NCBI GenBank assembly: GCA_900541335.1
Contig: UQJC01000054.1
Coordinates: forward strand, 1 to 13,316
Length of the DNA stretch: 13,316 nt
Source: an uncultured Prevotella sp.
GTDB lineage: Bacteria > Bacteroidota > Bacteroidia > Bacteroidales > Bacteroidaceae
Reading direction: 5' to 3'
Shown: piece by piece, positions 1 to 6,907 of the stretch
How positions within the stretch are numbered: the first letter of the stretch is position 1
Layout of the letters: each line of letters opens with the position of its first letter
Program-made: the position numbers and the translations under genes
The notes under the pieces: generated by a model
Database searches by the model: none
What the model was told of the DNA's origin: nothing
The model's input: the letters and a program-made list of their open reading frames with translations, nothing else

Positions 1-1308
1 GATGGTGTCAATACGCAGTTGCTCTACCGCGATACGGAGGACGAGGAGTTCCGTCCCGTGTTGACCACCAATTTCAAGGACGTGGTCTCTTTCATGGAAT
101 TCACGCCCGACAACAAGGAGGTTTATGCCGCTACCAATTTGGGCCGTGACAAAACCGTGTTGGTGCGTATGAATCCCGCCACTTGCGAAGAACTCGAACT
201 GCTTTATGAGAACGAACAGTACGACATTGCCAGCATCAGCTATTCGCGTAAGCGCAAGAAACTCCTGTCGGTTTATTGCACGGGGCATAAAGAACCCGTT
301 CGCCATTACTTCGATGCCGAGGAGCAAGCCTTCCGCGATCGGCTCAAGGCCCACTTCCCCGACCGCCGTATAGGCATTGCCGACAGCGACAAGGAGGAAA
401 CGCGCTACTTGGTTTATGCAGGCAATGACCGCACACGCGGTGCTTACTGGCTTTACGATGCCACTCGCGACGAAGTGAAACATGTGGCTGACCTGGCGCC
501 CTGGCTCCACGAAGACGAAATGAACGAGATGCACGCCGTGACTTACACCTCGCGCGACGGTCTGACTATCGAAGCTTACTTGACACTTCCCTCGGGCTAC
601 ACCTTAGACACGGCGCGCCAGTTGCCCGTAGTGATCAATCCGCACGGTGGCCCTTGGTCTCGCGATTGTTGGGGCTATTCCTCCGAAGTACAGTTCTTAA
701 GTAACCGAGGGTATGCCGTCTTCCAGATGAACTTCCGTGGTTCCACGGGGTATGGACGCCATTTTCTCGAGGCCTCTTATAAGCAATGGGGGTTGAAGAT
801 GCAGGACGACATCACCGACGGTGTACAGTGGCTGATTGATCAAGGTATTGCCGACGAAAAACGCATCGCCATCTACGGCGGTAGTTATGGCGGCTATGCC
901 ACCTTGGCAGGGTTGGCGTTCACCCCTCATCTTTATGCTTGTGGGGTGGATTATGTCGGTGTGAGCAACCTCTTTACGTTCATGCAGACCATTCCTCCTT
1001 ACTGGAAACCCATGCTCGAAATGATGTACGAACAGGTAGGCGACCCGGAGAAAGACCGTGAACAGCTGGCGGCCACTTCGCCCGCCCTTCATGCCGACGC
1101 CATCCGCGTACCGCTCTTTATTGCCCAGGGGGCGAACGACCCGCGTGTCAACAAGGCTGAGAGCGACCAGATGGTCGAAGCCCTGCGTGCCCGTGGCATT
1201 GAAGTAGAATACATGGTCAAGGACAACGAAGGCCACGGCTTCCATAACCAAGAGAATCGCTTCGACTTTTACCGCGCCATGGAGGCTTTCCTCAAGCGGT
1301 ATTTGTAG
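1..1308 (+). CDS. S9 family peptidase (prolyl oligopeptidase type), 3' part
   Basis: This is the C-terminal 435 residues of a serine peptidase of the prolyl oligopeptidase / acylaminoacyl peptidase family (S9), which cleaves short peptides. The frame is open to the first base of the window, so the start lies upstream and the TTG at 19 is not a real start. The first ~170 residues look like the end of the beta-propeller. The rest is the alpha/beta-hydrolase domain, with HGGPW near residue 210 (oxyanion region). The catalytic triad is visible: Ser in GGSYGGY (codon 883-885), Asp in GANDPRV (codon 1138-1140) and His in NEGHGF (codon 1234-1236). The C terminus is complete (TAG 1306-1308). A signal peptide cannot be judged because the N terminus is missing. 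Many Bacteroidota homologues are periplasmic. Family assignment is firm; the substrate is not known. Confidence 0.95.
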   Translation, partial: DGVNTQLLYRDTEDEEFRPVLTTNFKDVVSFMEFTPDNKEVYAATNLGRDKTVLVRMNPATCEELELLYENEQYDIASISYSRKRKKLLSVYCTGHKEPVRHYFDAEEQAFRDRLKAHFPDRRIGIADSDKEETRYLVYAGNDRTRGAYWLYDATRDEVKHVADLAPWLHEDEMNEMHAVTYTSRDGLTIEAYLTLPSGYTLDTARQLPVVINPHGGPWSRDCWGYSSEVQFLSNRGYAVFQMNFRGSTGYGRHFLEASYKQWGLKMQDDITDGVQWLIDQGIADEKRIAIYGGSYGGYATLAGLAFTPHLYACGVDYVGVSNLFTFMQTIPPYWKPMLEMMYEQVGDPEKDREQLAATSPALHADAIRVPLFIAQGANDPRVNKAESDQMVEALRARGIEVEYMVKDNEGHGFHNQENRFDFYRAMEAFLKRYL

Positions 1309-1397
1309 GGAATCCGACAACTTTGCCTGAAGGCACTCGTTGCCATCAGACAAACACGATGGGTGGAACGAATCGCGCTGTTCCGCCATCATAAACG

Positions 1398-1434
1398 AAA
1401 CAAGGTAGAGCTTATGCCCTACCTTGTTTTGTTT
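1398..1434 (+). terminator. Rho-independent terminator 1 after the S9 peptidase
   Basis: A perfect 11-bp stem (AAACAAGGTAG 1398-1408 with CTACCTTGTTT 1419-1429) and a 10-nt loop are followed by TGTTT. It lies 90 nt after the peptidase stop and may also act for convergent purT. Confidence 0.75.
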
Positions 1435-1439
1435 ATGGG

Positions 1440-1478
1440 GAAGGGCTGCAAGATTACTCATGCAGCCCTTCGTTTGTT
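1440..1478. terminator. Second hairpin terminator between the convergent genes
   Basis: A perfect 11-bp stem (1440-1450 with 1461-1471, core AAGGGCTGCA / TGCAGCCCTT) has a 10-nt loop and is followed by GTTTGTT on the + strand. It lies 36 nt beyond the purT stop, so it could stop transcripts from either side. Confidence 0.65.
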
Positions 1479-1507
1479 ATCAAATGGTTTACAGACTTTG
1501 TTCGTCC

Positions 1508-2671
1508 TTAATATACCTCCACATACGAAGCCAATCGCTTGGCCTTGTCGCGCAGCGCATCGAGGTCGCCGTCGAGGGGAGCATTGCAAACCACGACCCC
1601 CATGCGTCGGTTGACGCGCGTGGTCGGTTTGCCGAAGATGCGCAGGTCGGCATCCTCCTCACAGGTTTGTTCCAAGCCTCGGTAACGCGGAGCTTCGTCC
1701 GAAGCAATGGGAGAGAGAATCACGGCACTGGCACCGATGCGCATCGGCTTGATGCACGGAATGGGGAGTCCCAACGCTGCACGGAGATGGAGTTCGAACT
1801 CGTTGAAATTCTGCGTGCCTGCTAACGTCACCATGCCCGTGTCGTGCGGACGGGGAGAGAGTTCGGAGAAATAGACCCCGTTCTCGTGGCTGAGGAAGAA
1901 CTCAACGCCCCAAAGACCTGCACCCGTCAAGGCGCGCGTCACCTTTTCAGCCATATCTTCTGCTTCAGCCAAATGTTCGGGAGCGATGTGAGCCGGTTGG
2001 AAACTCTCGCGGTAGTCGCCGCCCTTCTGTACGTGACCGATGGGGGGGCAGAACAGTGTGGGACCATTCTTTTGCGTCACCGTGAGGAGTGTAATCTCGC
2101 TGTCGAAGTGAATAAATTCCTCGATGATGACCTCGGCAATGTCGCCACGGCTACCTCCTAAGGCATATTCCCAGGCGTGCGCCAAGTCGTCAGCCGACTT
2201 TACCAACGACTGTCCCTTACCCGAGGAAGACATCAAGGGCTTTACTACGCAGGGGAAACCAATCTCTGCAGCATGTGCACAGAGTTCCTCGTAGCTCTTG
2301 GCGTAGAAGTAGCGAGCAGTCTTTAAGCCCAGTTCCTTGGCAGCCAAGTCACGAATAGCCTTGCGGTTCATAGTGAAATTGACCGCGCGGGCTGACGGAG
2401 TAATCTGTATGCCCGCCTGTTCAAATTCGTAGAGGCGTTCCGTACGGATTGCTTCGATTTCCGGCACGATGAGGTCTGGTTGGTGTTTAGCGACCGCGCG
2501 TTCCAAAGCCTCTCCATCGAGCATGGAGAATACTTCGTACTCGTCAGCTACCTGCATGGCAGGCGCACCGGCATACGAATCGCAGGCAATGACGTGTTGA
2601 CCTAATCGTTGGGCGGCAATGGTAAATTCTTTACCCAGTTCGCCCGAACCCAGAAGCAATATCTTTTTCAT
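1508..2671 (-). CDS. purT: Formate-dependent phosphoribosylglycinamide formyltransferase (GAR transformylase 2)
   Basis: PurT uses formate and ATP to formylate GAR to FGAR in purine synthesis, independently of folate; it is cytosolic. The 387 residues match the family length (about 390). An N-terminal nucleotide-binding fold begins with LLGSGELGKE (residues 6-15). The ATP-grasp domain carries VKPLMSSSGKGQS (143-155), EEF (184-186), the metal-ligand region GVEFF (255-259) and SELSPRPHDTGMVT (269-282), which is very characteristic of PurT. The C-terminal domain ends with the RMGVVV strand (356-361). The ATG start (cat at 2669-2671) gives the expected N terminus, with no strong Shine-Dalgarno, as is usual in this phylum. 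It converges on the S9 peptidase and stands alone behind its own promoter. No purT neighbours of the pathway are present. Confidence 0.96.
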   Translation of the reverse strand: MKKILLLGSGELGKEFTIAAQRLGQHVIACDSYAGAPAMQVADEYEVFSMLDGEALERAVAKHQPDLIVPEIEAIRTERLYEFEQAGIQITPSARAVNFTMNRKAIRDLAAKELGLKTARYFYAKSYEELCAHAAEIGFPCVVKPLMSSSGKGQSLVKSADDLAHAWEYALGGSRGDIAEVIIEEFIHFDSEITLLTVTQKNGPTLFCPPIGHVQKGGDYRESFQPAHIAPEHLAEAEDMAEKVTRALTGAGLWGVEFFLSHENGVYFSELSPRPHDTGMVTLAGTQNFNEFELHLRAALGLPIPCIKPMRIGASAVILSPIASDEAPRYRGLEQTCEEDADLRIFGKPTTRVNRRMGVVVCNAPLDGDLDALRDKAKRLASYVEVY

Positions 2672-2734
2672 TGGAATAAGGGATTAAGGCATTTCTATCC
2701 ATGTGAGGCTGAGGAAGCAGGGTGTTCAACGGTT

Positions 2735-2757
2735 GGGGCAGGGGGATGGTTTGCCCC
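2735..2757 (-). other. Small hairpin in the purT leader
   Basis: GGGGCA (2735-2740) pairs with TGCCCC (2752-2757) around an 11-nt loop, inside the predicted 160-nt untranslated leader of purT. No known riboswitch class could be recognised, and there is no U tract next to it. Confidence 0.3.
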
Positions 2758-2836
2758 TTATCAACAGCTAACGCACTGCGCTTCGGCCGCTCATTCCTAG
2801 AATATGCCATTCGTGTTTGTTGGATGATGATAAATG

Positions 2837-2844
2837 CAAAGGTA
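2837..2844 (-). promoter_or_regulatory. Putative purT promoter, -7 box
   Basis: The minus strand reads TACCTTTG, an exact match to the Bacteroidota -7 element TAnnTTTG. No TTTG stands at the -33 position, so the match is partial. It lies just downstream of the sigma-operon terminator. It predicts a leader of about 160 nt for purT. Confidence 0.5.
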
Positions 2845-2875
2845 CACTTTTGAATCAGTTCTTCCCCGTTTCAGC

Positions 2876-2944
2876 TGTTTAAAAAGAAAACATAAAAACG
2901 ATGGAGTCGGACACTGTGCTTGCAGTGAGCCGACTCCATCGTTT
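2876..2944 (-). terminator. Strong Rho-independent terminator of the sigma-factor unit
   Basis: A perfect 15-bp stem (2896-2910, AAACGATGGAGTCGG, with 2930-2944) encloses a further 5-bp stem (CACTG 2912-2916 with CAGTG 2923-2927). On the minus strand it is followed by a T-rich tail (complement of 2876-2895). It starts 2 nt after the stop codon of the small ORF, so it closes the minus-strand sigma unit and shields purT. Confidence 0.85.
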
Positions 2945-2946
2945 GT

Positions 2947-3102
2947 TCAGCATTGGGGCAAAGAGGTAAAAGTAAGTGCCTGTGCCAGTTTGCGAGCTTC
3001 CTGTTCATTCTCCTGTGAGGGCGAATAAAGGCGGGCAAAGTGGCGAAGAAACTCCAGGCATTCTTTGCGCGGAGATTGTTTTTCAGAAGTAGAATGTACC
3101 AT
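2947..3102 (-). CDS. Small hypothetical protein (51 aa) downstream of the ECF sigma factor
   Basis: A 51-residue frame starts with ATG (cat 3100-3102), MVHSTSEKQSPRKE, and ends with TGA at 2947-2949. A GTG at 3133-3135 would give 62 residues. The central part (KECLEFLRHFARLYSP) looks like an amphipathic helix and is followed by a charged stretch (ENEQEARKLAQAL). There is no signal peptide or membrane segment. The stop codon is 2 nt from a strong terminator, and the frame lies on the same strand as the sigma factor, 141 nt beyond its stop. Both facts favour a real co-transcribed gene. I do not recognise the family. A role linked to the sigma factor is only inference, and the frame could be a chance ORF in a 3' untranslated region. 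Confidence 0.45.
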   Translation of the reverse strand: MVHSTSEKQSPRKECLEFLRHFARLYSPSQENEQEARKLAQALTFTSLPQC

Positions 3103-3243
3103 AGGCGTAGCGTTGTTACGTAGGATATAACGCACAAGCAGGGCCCTTAGTATGTAGCGCAGGGAGTTTTTTTGAGGAAAAGGGAAGGGAACGGGTGGGG
3201 CGGTATGGGAAAACGGGGCAAAAAGTCCTTTCGCTGCGAAGCC

Positions 3244-3834
3244 TTAGAGGCACAGAGAGATGTGATTGGCTTCTGCCATCTTGCGCATATTGAGGATAGC
3301 GTAACGCATGCGTCCCAACGAGGTGTTGATACTCACTCCGGTCAGATCGGCAATTTCCTTGAAACTCAGTTCCTGGTAAAAACGCATATAGACCACTTCG
3401 CGCTGGTTGTCGGGCAGATGATCCATGAGTTTGCGTACATCAATCAGCACTTGCTCCTTCACCAAGTCGCTTTCGCGGTAGCTGTCAGCTAGGATAGCAC
3501 ACTCATGCCACGCATTTTCAGCGTCTTCGTCATAGATCAGAGCCTCGTTTCGCTCCGTGCGAAACTGGTCAATCAGCAGGTTGTGGGCAATGCGGGTGAG
3601 CCAGGCAAAGAACTTGCCGCTTTCTCTGTAACGCCCTTGACGCAGGGTCACAAAGGCCTTGACGAAAGTCTCTTGAAAGAGATCGTCTGCCACGTCCTTG
3701 TTGCGGACTATATAGGAGATGTAGGAATAGAGCCTATCTTGATAGCGTTGCAAGAGTACATCAAACGCCTCGTTGCAACCCGATACAAAACGCTCCACCA
3801 ACTGCTCGTCGGTGTGCAAAGTCAAATCTTCCAT
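3244..3834 (-). CDS. ECF-type RNA polymerase sigma factor (sigma-70 family)
   Basis: This 196-residue protein directs core RNA polymerase to a special promoter set. Sigma region 2 spans about residues 24-92: FDVLLQRYQDRLYSYI, then DVADDLFQETFVKAF (-10 recognition and core binding), then FFAWLTRIAHNLLIDQFR. Region 4 spans about 135-185: LPDNQREVVYMRFYQELSFKEIADLTG, then the DNA-binding helix with TSLGRMRYAI. There is no region 1 or 3, which defines the ECF class. The frame continues upstream to 4152, but sigma homology starts at MEDLTLHTDEQLVERF and the promoter lies inside the longer frame, so the ATG at 3832-3834 is chosen. No anti-sigma factor (FecR-like or zinc-binding) is adjacent; only the 51-aa ORF follows. 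The target promoters are unknown. Confidence 0.93.
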   Translation of the reverse strand: MEDLTLHTDEQLVERFVSGCNEAFDVLLQRYQDRLYSYISYIVRNKDVADDLFQETFVKAFVTLRQGRYRESGKFFAWLTRIAHNLLIDQFRTERNEALIYDEDAENAWHECAILADSYRESDLVKEQVLIDVRKLMDHLPDNQREVVYMRFYQELSFKEIADLTGVSINTSLGRMRYAILNMRKMAEANHISLCL

Positions 3835-3914
3835 TACTCTTGATTTAGAATTTTGATGTGTTAGAAGTAATGTTTTGCGATAGGCAAGGGGTGTTAAGGA
3901 GTGATTAGATGCGA

Positions 3915-3946
3915 CAAAAGTAAGGAAATGTGTGGGGGTGACCAAA
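3915..3946 (-). promoter_or_regulatory. Promoter of the ECF sigma gene (-33/-7 type)
   Basis: On the minus strand TTTG (complement of 3943-3946) is followed by exactly 20 nt and then TACTTTTG (complement of 3915-3922). This matches the Bacteroidota housekeeping consensus TTTG-N19-21-TAnnTTTG at every defined base. The start site should be near 3907, leaving a leader of about 73 nt. The sigma gene therefore appears to be read by the primary sigma factor. Confidence 0.75.
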
Positions 3947-4425
3947 TCTGAAGTACAATAATCTTCGACTTTCTTCGTTTCGACGCTTTTGCCTTTACGG
4001 CTGCGTTTCGGTTGGTTGGGGCAAACGCTTCGCTCCAAGTGGCGGACTGGTGCTGACTCCCTGTTGACGGTGGTAGCGGCGGGGCGTTCAGACCGGCGCG
4101 CGAGGGACTCTGCTGCCTCGCCCGTATGGCCACAGTCGGAGGCTCTTCGCACTTCGTCAACCAGGCGGAGCTTATCGTCTTTGCTTCATCTGACGCCATG
4201 CGATGGCGGTAGGGAAAAGCTTGCCTTGGTTGCGTCCTTTCCTGTCCCACGTTGCCCCAAGGTTAAGGCTTAAGCCAAGGGAGGAGCTGGGCTGTTGGAA
4301 TAGGTTTGCCGTCTTTTTTCTTGTTTTACCTGGCTGACATGCGAAGTCTGCCGTCTGTTTTACTTCTTCGCTTCGGAGAATTACAAAGTTCAGTTGCCTT
4401 ATGCGTTGGCCATGCGCCAGTACTA

Positions 4426-4612
4426 TATAAGTGCTGACTTCCCGAAGCCAGGTCGTCGCAGCGTTTTTATCAAACGACCCAGGGTGGAACGCTTATACGC
4501 ATTCCGTATAAGCGTCCCACCCTGGGTCGAGGGCTTTATCAGTGAGGGTATAAGCACTCCACTGACGGTCGTAGGTCGATTACCGATGAAGGATAAGCAG
4601 TCCACTTTGGCT
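4426..4612 (+). repeat. Imperfect short repeats spaced about 42 nt apart
   Basis: The core (T/G)ATAAG followed by a C-rich CCAC/ACTT block recurs at 4426, 4507, 4549 and 4592. Examples are GTATAAGCGTCCCAC, GTATAAGCACTCCAC and GGATAAGCAGTCCAC. Spacings are 81, 42 and 43 nt. An inverted copy (CTTATA at 4492-4497) forms the left arm of the adjacent hairpin. Further left, TGCCGTCT recurs at 4307 and 4349, again 42 nt apart. Identity between units is only partial, so this is not a CRISPR array. Confidence 0.45.
4475..4529. repeat. Long near-perfect inverted repeat (25-bp arms, 5-nt loop)
   Basis: Arm 4475-4499 (starting CGACCCAGGGTGG, ending CGCTTATACG) pairs with arm 4505-4529 at 24 of 25 positions. 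The one mismatch is A4488 with C4516. The loop is CATTC (4500-4504). There is no adjacent T run on either strand, so it is not a typical terminator. It could be a small element of MITE type, a cruciform site or the stem of an RNA. Confidence 0.8.
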
Positions 4613-4852
4613 CGAAGTAAGCTACTTAGCCGCGTATAGCTGTCCCATCTTCGGTGAGTGTCTTAATTCCTGCGCCGTACGTGCCTTCCACTTTGCCTGG
4701 AAGTCTTTATCTTTGTAACGAACGGCTCGTTGGCTGGTTACAACTTGTGTTTCCTGAAAGAAACTATTCCTTAGCAGATGGAGCTTTGTGTTTCCTTTAT
4801 AGGAGTAGTTGAGATTGCATACAAAGGTTTGGAAGTCCTTGATTCTCAACTG

Positions 4853-4884
4853 CAAATATACCGAATTGTCCTTGCTTGTGCAAG
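4853..4884 (-). promoter_or_regulatory. Orphan minus-strand promoter
   Basis: The minus strand reads CTTG (complement of 4881-4884), exactly 20 nt, then TATATTTG (complement of 4853-4860), fitting TAnnTTTG with three of four -33 bases. A transcript would start near 4846 and run left towards the inverted repeat. The open minus frame below it has no ATG, GTG or TTG in a usable place before its end (4622), so a non-coding transcript is as likely as a coding one. Confidence 0.4.
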
Positions 4885-5102
4885 ACGCGGCTTCACCTTG
4901 TTGGCGATGGGACCTTGTTGCTCCGACCGATACAGCCGTCTCTCGATGCGGGTACTTTGAGGTCAGCGCGAGGCTTGTGGGAGGAGCCGCGAAGTACGTT
5001 CTTGTCAGCTCTTTCTCCAATCTCATTTACCGAATCCATTTCTATTCATGCGGTAGGCGAAACGTCGTTACGTTCGTTTTGCCCCCTTTATTACTGAACA
5101 TT

Positions 5103-5870
5103 ATGGTCAAAATCGAAACCATTGATTTACGCTCTTTGCGCAACACAACTCACCTTTGTTTATACGAGGAAGGGCTGAATGTCTTTTCGGCTTATGTTTC
5201 CCCACTTCCGATTTATCAGCAGGCCTACGATGCCTGGAAGGCCGCTTGGACACATGAGAGTGACTTGCTTGCAACGAAGGCTTCGCAGGCGAACTTAAAG
5301 CAAGTCGCGCATGAGCAGCAGGTGCAATATCAATGTTGGGTGGCATTACGGCAGGCACTCCGCTTGCAGGCCACTTGTGCTGTTTCGCCCCATCAATTGG
5401 AGGCGGCACAACTCTATGAGGCTGTGAGCCAGTGTGTGGCTAAGAAGCACGAAGCGGTTTGGCGTGTCTGCGAGGCAGTAGCACATGCCTTGCTCTATAT
5501 TGCCGAGGAACCTTCGGCGGCTTTGATCGATGCTTTGGGCTTGCGCGAAATTGTCCGCCAGATGGAGGCGGCGCATCGGGTGGTACACGATGCACTCTAT
5601 CAAAAGATGGAACAACGCCAGGCGAAACCGGTGGGCGCGGGACTGGCAGCGCGCCGCCAAACCGATATGGCCTATCGTCACTTTATCGATGTGGTACGCT
5701 TGGAGATGCTCACCCAACCTGAGACTCTTGCTGCTTGTGTGGAGAGCTGGAATACGACTGTCAAGCATTACCGCACCTCCCTTCATATTCGCCAGGGACT
5801 TGCCTTGCGCAAGCGCAACTTACAACTTGGAAGTGCCGAACCTGCAGTGTCTGAAGGTGAGGAAAGCTAA
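5103..5870 (+). CDS. DUF6261-like protein
   Basis: This 255-residue protein resembles the Bacteroidota family DUF6261, whose function is not known. The family-like features are the N terminus MVKIETIDLRSLRNTTH and the C-terminal helical part. That part has LGLREIVRQMEAAHRVVHDALYQK and, after AARRQTDMAYRHFIDVVRLEM, a tail rich in basic residues. It appears all helical, with no signal peptide or membrane segment, so it is probably cytosolic. The frame is open further upstream to 4809, but the family start fits the ATG at 5103, and the preceding residues look like translated intergenic sequence. No clear promoter precedes it; TACGTTCG at 5069-5076 is one base off the -7 consensus. The radical SAM gene follows 98 nt later on the same strand with no terminator between, so co-transcription is possible. 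Confidence 0.72.
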   Translation: MVKIETIDLRSLRNTTHLCLYEEGLNVFSAYVSPLPIYQQAYDAWKAAWTHESDLLATKASQANLKQVAHEQQVQYQCWVALRQALRLQATCAVSPHQLEAAQLYEAVSQCVAKKHEAVWRVCEAVAHALLYIAEEPSAALIDALGLREIVRQMEAAHRVVHDALYQKMEQRQAKPVGAGLAARRQTDMAYRHFIDVVRLEMLTQPETLAACVESWNTTVKHYRTSLHIRQGLALRKRNLQLGSAEPAVSEGEES

Positions 5871-5968
5871 GTTTGCGTGTATCTCTTGAGGCTTGGGGTT
5901 TATCTCTCTTTCTGTTTTAAAATCCTTTCATTTTCAATAGTTTCTAACACCCTTACGTTGGCATCTCT

Positions 5969-6907
5969 ATGGCTGCTTCTTCTGCTTTACCTTACCGTCC
6001 TTACACCGACTTCCTCCGCACCTATTTTACTGGAAAGGTTCAAAAATTACCGGTCGATGTCGGTATGACTTGCCCCGTTCGTGACGGAACGAAGGGTCGG
6101 GGCGGGTGCGCATTCTGTAACGGACGCAGTTTTGTGCCGCGTACGTGCGCAGGCGATGTGATTACCCAGCTCGAAGCAGGCAAGCAGTTTTTCGCACGCA
6201 AGCATCGTGCGCTGGCGCAACGTGTAAACTACCTGGCGTATTTCCAGGCTGGAAGCAACACGTATGCTCCCGTTCATGTGGCCGATTCGTATTTTCGCGA
6301 GGCAATGGCAGTCGACGGAGTGGAGGGTTTGGTGATTGCCACGCGTCCCGACTGTTTAGGCGAGGAGTGGTTGGATTATTTGCAAGCACTCTGCCAGGAC
6401 ACTTTCGTGATGGTAGAGTTGGGTGTCGAATCACTCAATGATCGCACCTTACTGCACATGGGGCGCGGGCACGATCGGTTGACCTCCGAGCGGGCCATTC
6501 AGCAGTTGGCGGCGCGGGGTATTCCCGTAGGCGTGCACCTTATTTTAGGCTTGCCCGGTGAGTCTCGTTCCGACCTCTTGCTCCAAGCCCGTTTGTTGTC
6601 AACGCTTCCAGTCGATGTGGTCAAACTGCATCATCTGCAAATCTTGAGGGGAGCGCGTTGGGCAGCAACGTATCTTCAAAATCCGAATGCCTTCTCCCTC
6701 TTTACGGTCGATGATTACGTGTCGTTGGTCGTCGATTACTTGGAGCGTTTGCGTGCAGATATCGCCGTGGAGCGCTTGGTCTCGCAGTCGCCGAAGGGCG
6801 CTTTGCTGGCGCCGTCTTGGGGACTCAAGCCGGACGAGGTGCAAAGCCTTGTGCTCCATCATTTCGCGAAAGTATCTGGTTATCAAGGAAAAAAGGTTTT
6901 TTGGTGA
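5969..6907 (+). CDS. TIGR01212-family radical SAM protein (YtqA/YhcC type)
   Basis: A cytosolic 312-residue radical SAM enzyme. The [4Fe-4S] cluster motif is MTCPVRDGTKGRGGCAFC, with cysteines at 35, 47 and 50. This Cx11CxxC spacing marks the TIGR01212 group (B. subtilis YtqA, E. coli YhcC) rather than the usual CxxxCxxC. The family usually reads CPNRDG; here Asn is replaced by Val. Other motifs are YLAYFQAGSNTYAP (88-101), IATRPDCL (123-130), ELGVES (150-155) and LILGLPGES (191-199). The C-terminal part has KLHHLQILRGA. Length fits the family. The ATG at 5969 gives a normal N terminus. The substrate is not established here; RNA modification has been proposed for relatives, which is only family-level inference. 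Confidence 0.92.
   Translation: MAASSALPYRPYTDFLRTYFTGKVQKLPVDVGMTCPVRDGTKGRGGCAFCNGRSFVPRTCAGDVITQLEAGKQFFARKHRALAQRVNYLAYFQAGSNTYAPVHVADSYFREAMAVDGVEGLVIATRPDCLGEEWLDYLQALCQDTFVMVELGVESLNDRTLLHMGRGHDRLTSERAIQQLAARGIPVGVHLILGLPGESRSDLLLQARLLSTLPVDVVKLHHLQILRGARWAATYLQNPNAFSLFTVDDYVSLVVDYLERLRADIAVERLVSQSPKGALLAPSWGLKPDEVQSLVLHHFAKVSGYQGKKVFW

Larger units (their letters stand above)
3947..5102. other. Unassigned 1.15-kb segment without a convincing gene
   Basis: No recognisable protein is encoded here. About 3990-4270 is GC-rich and open in several frames at once on both strands, which argues against any one being real. It also has small hairpins (for example CGCCAT 4194-4199 with ATGGCG 4203-4208, and the palindrome GGCTTAAGCC at 4267-4276). 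From 4304 to 4639 one + frame is open, giving 81 residues from an ATG at 4394, with no family resemblance. This part contains the inverted repeat and the short repeats listed separately. From 4622 to 5026 a minus frame of 134 residues is open and also unrecognised. The segment could be a dispersed repeat, a decayed mobile element or structured RNA. It separates the sigma unit from the + strand genes on its right. Confidence 0.5.

Noticed and set aside
697..1461. 254-aa minus-strand ORF opposite the S9 peptidase
   Set aside because: It overlaps the peptidase catalytic domain in antisense and has no recognisable features; a shadow frame.
3835..4152. Extension of the sigma-factor frame to a 302-aa protein
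   Set aside because: The extra N-terminal 106 residues have no sigma homology, and the promoter of the gene lies inside this stretch.
3989..4273. 94-aa + ORF and 118-aa - ORF in the GC-rich part
   Set aside because: Both strands are open at once, rich in Arg, Ser and Pro, and no family is recognisable.
4475..4529. Terminator or integron attC site
   Set aside because: There is no T tract beside the stem, and the core-site bases of attC (GTTRRRY and its complement) are not seen.
4426..4612. CRISPR array
   Set aside because: Repeat units are only partly identical, there are no distinct spacers, and no cas genes are present.
4708..4715. TATCTTTG as a + strand promoter for the DUF6261-like gene
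   Set aside because: The only TTTG upstream is 12 nt away, the wrong spacing, and the gene starts almost 400 nt later.
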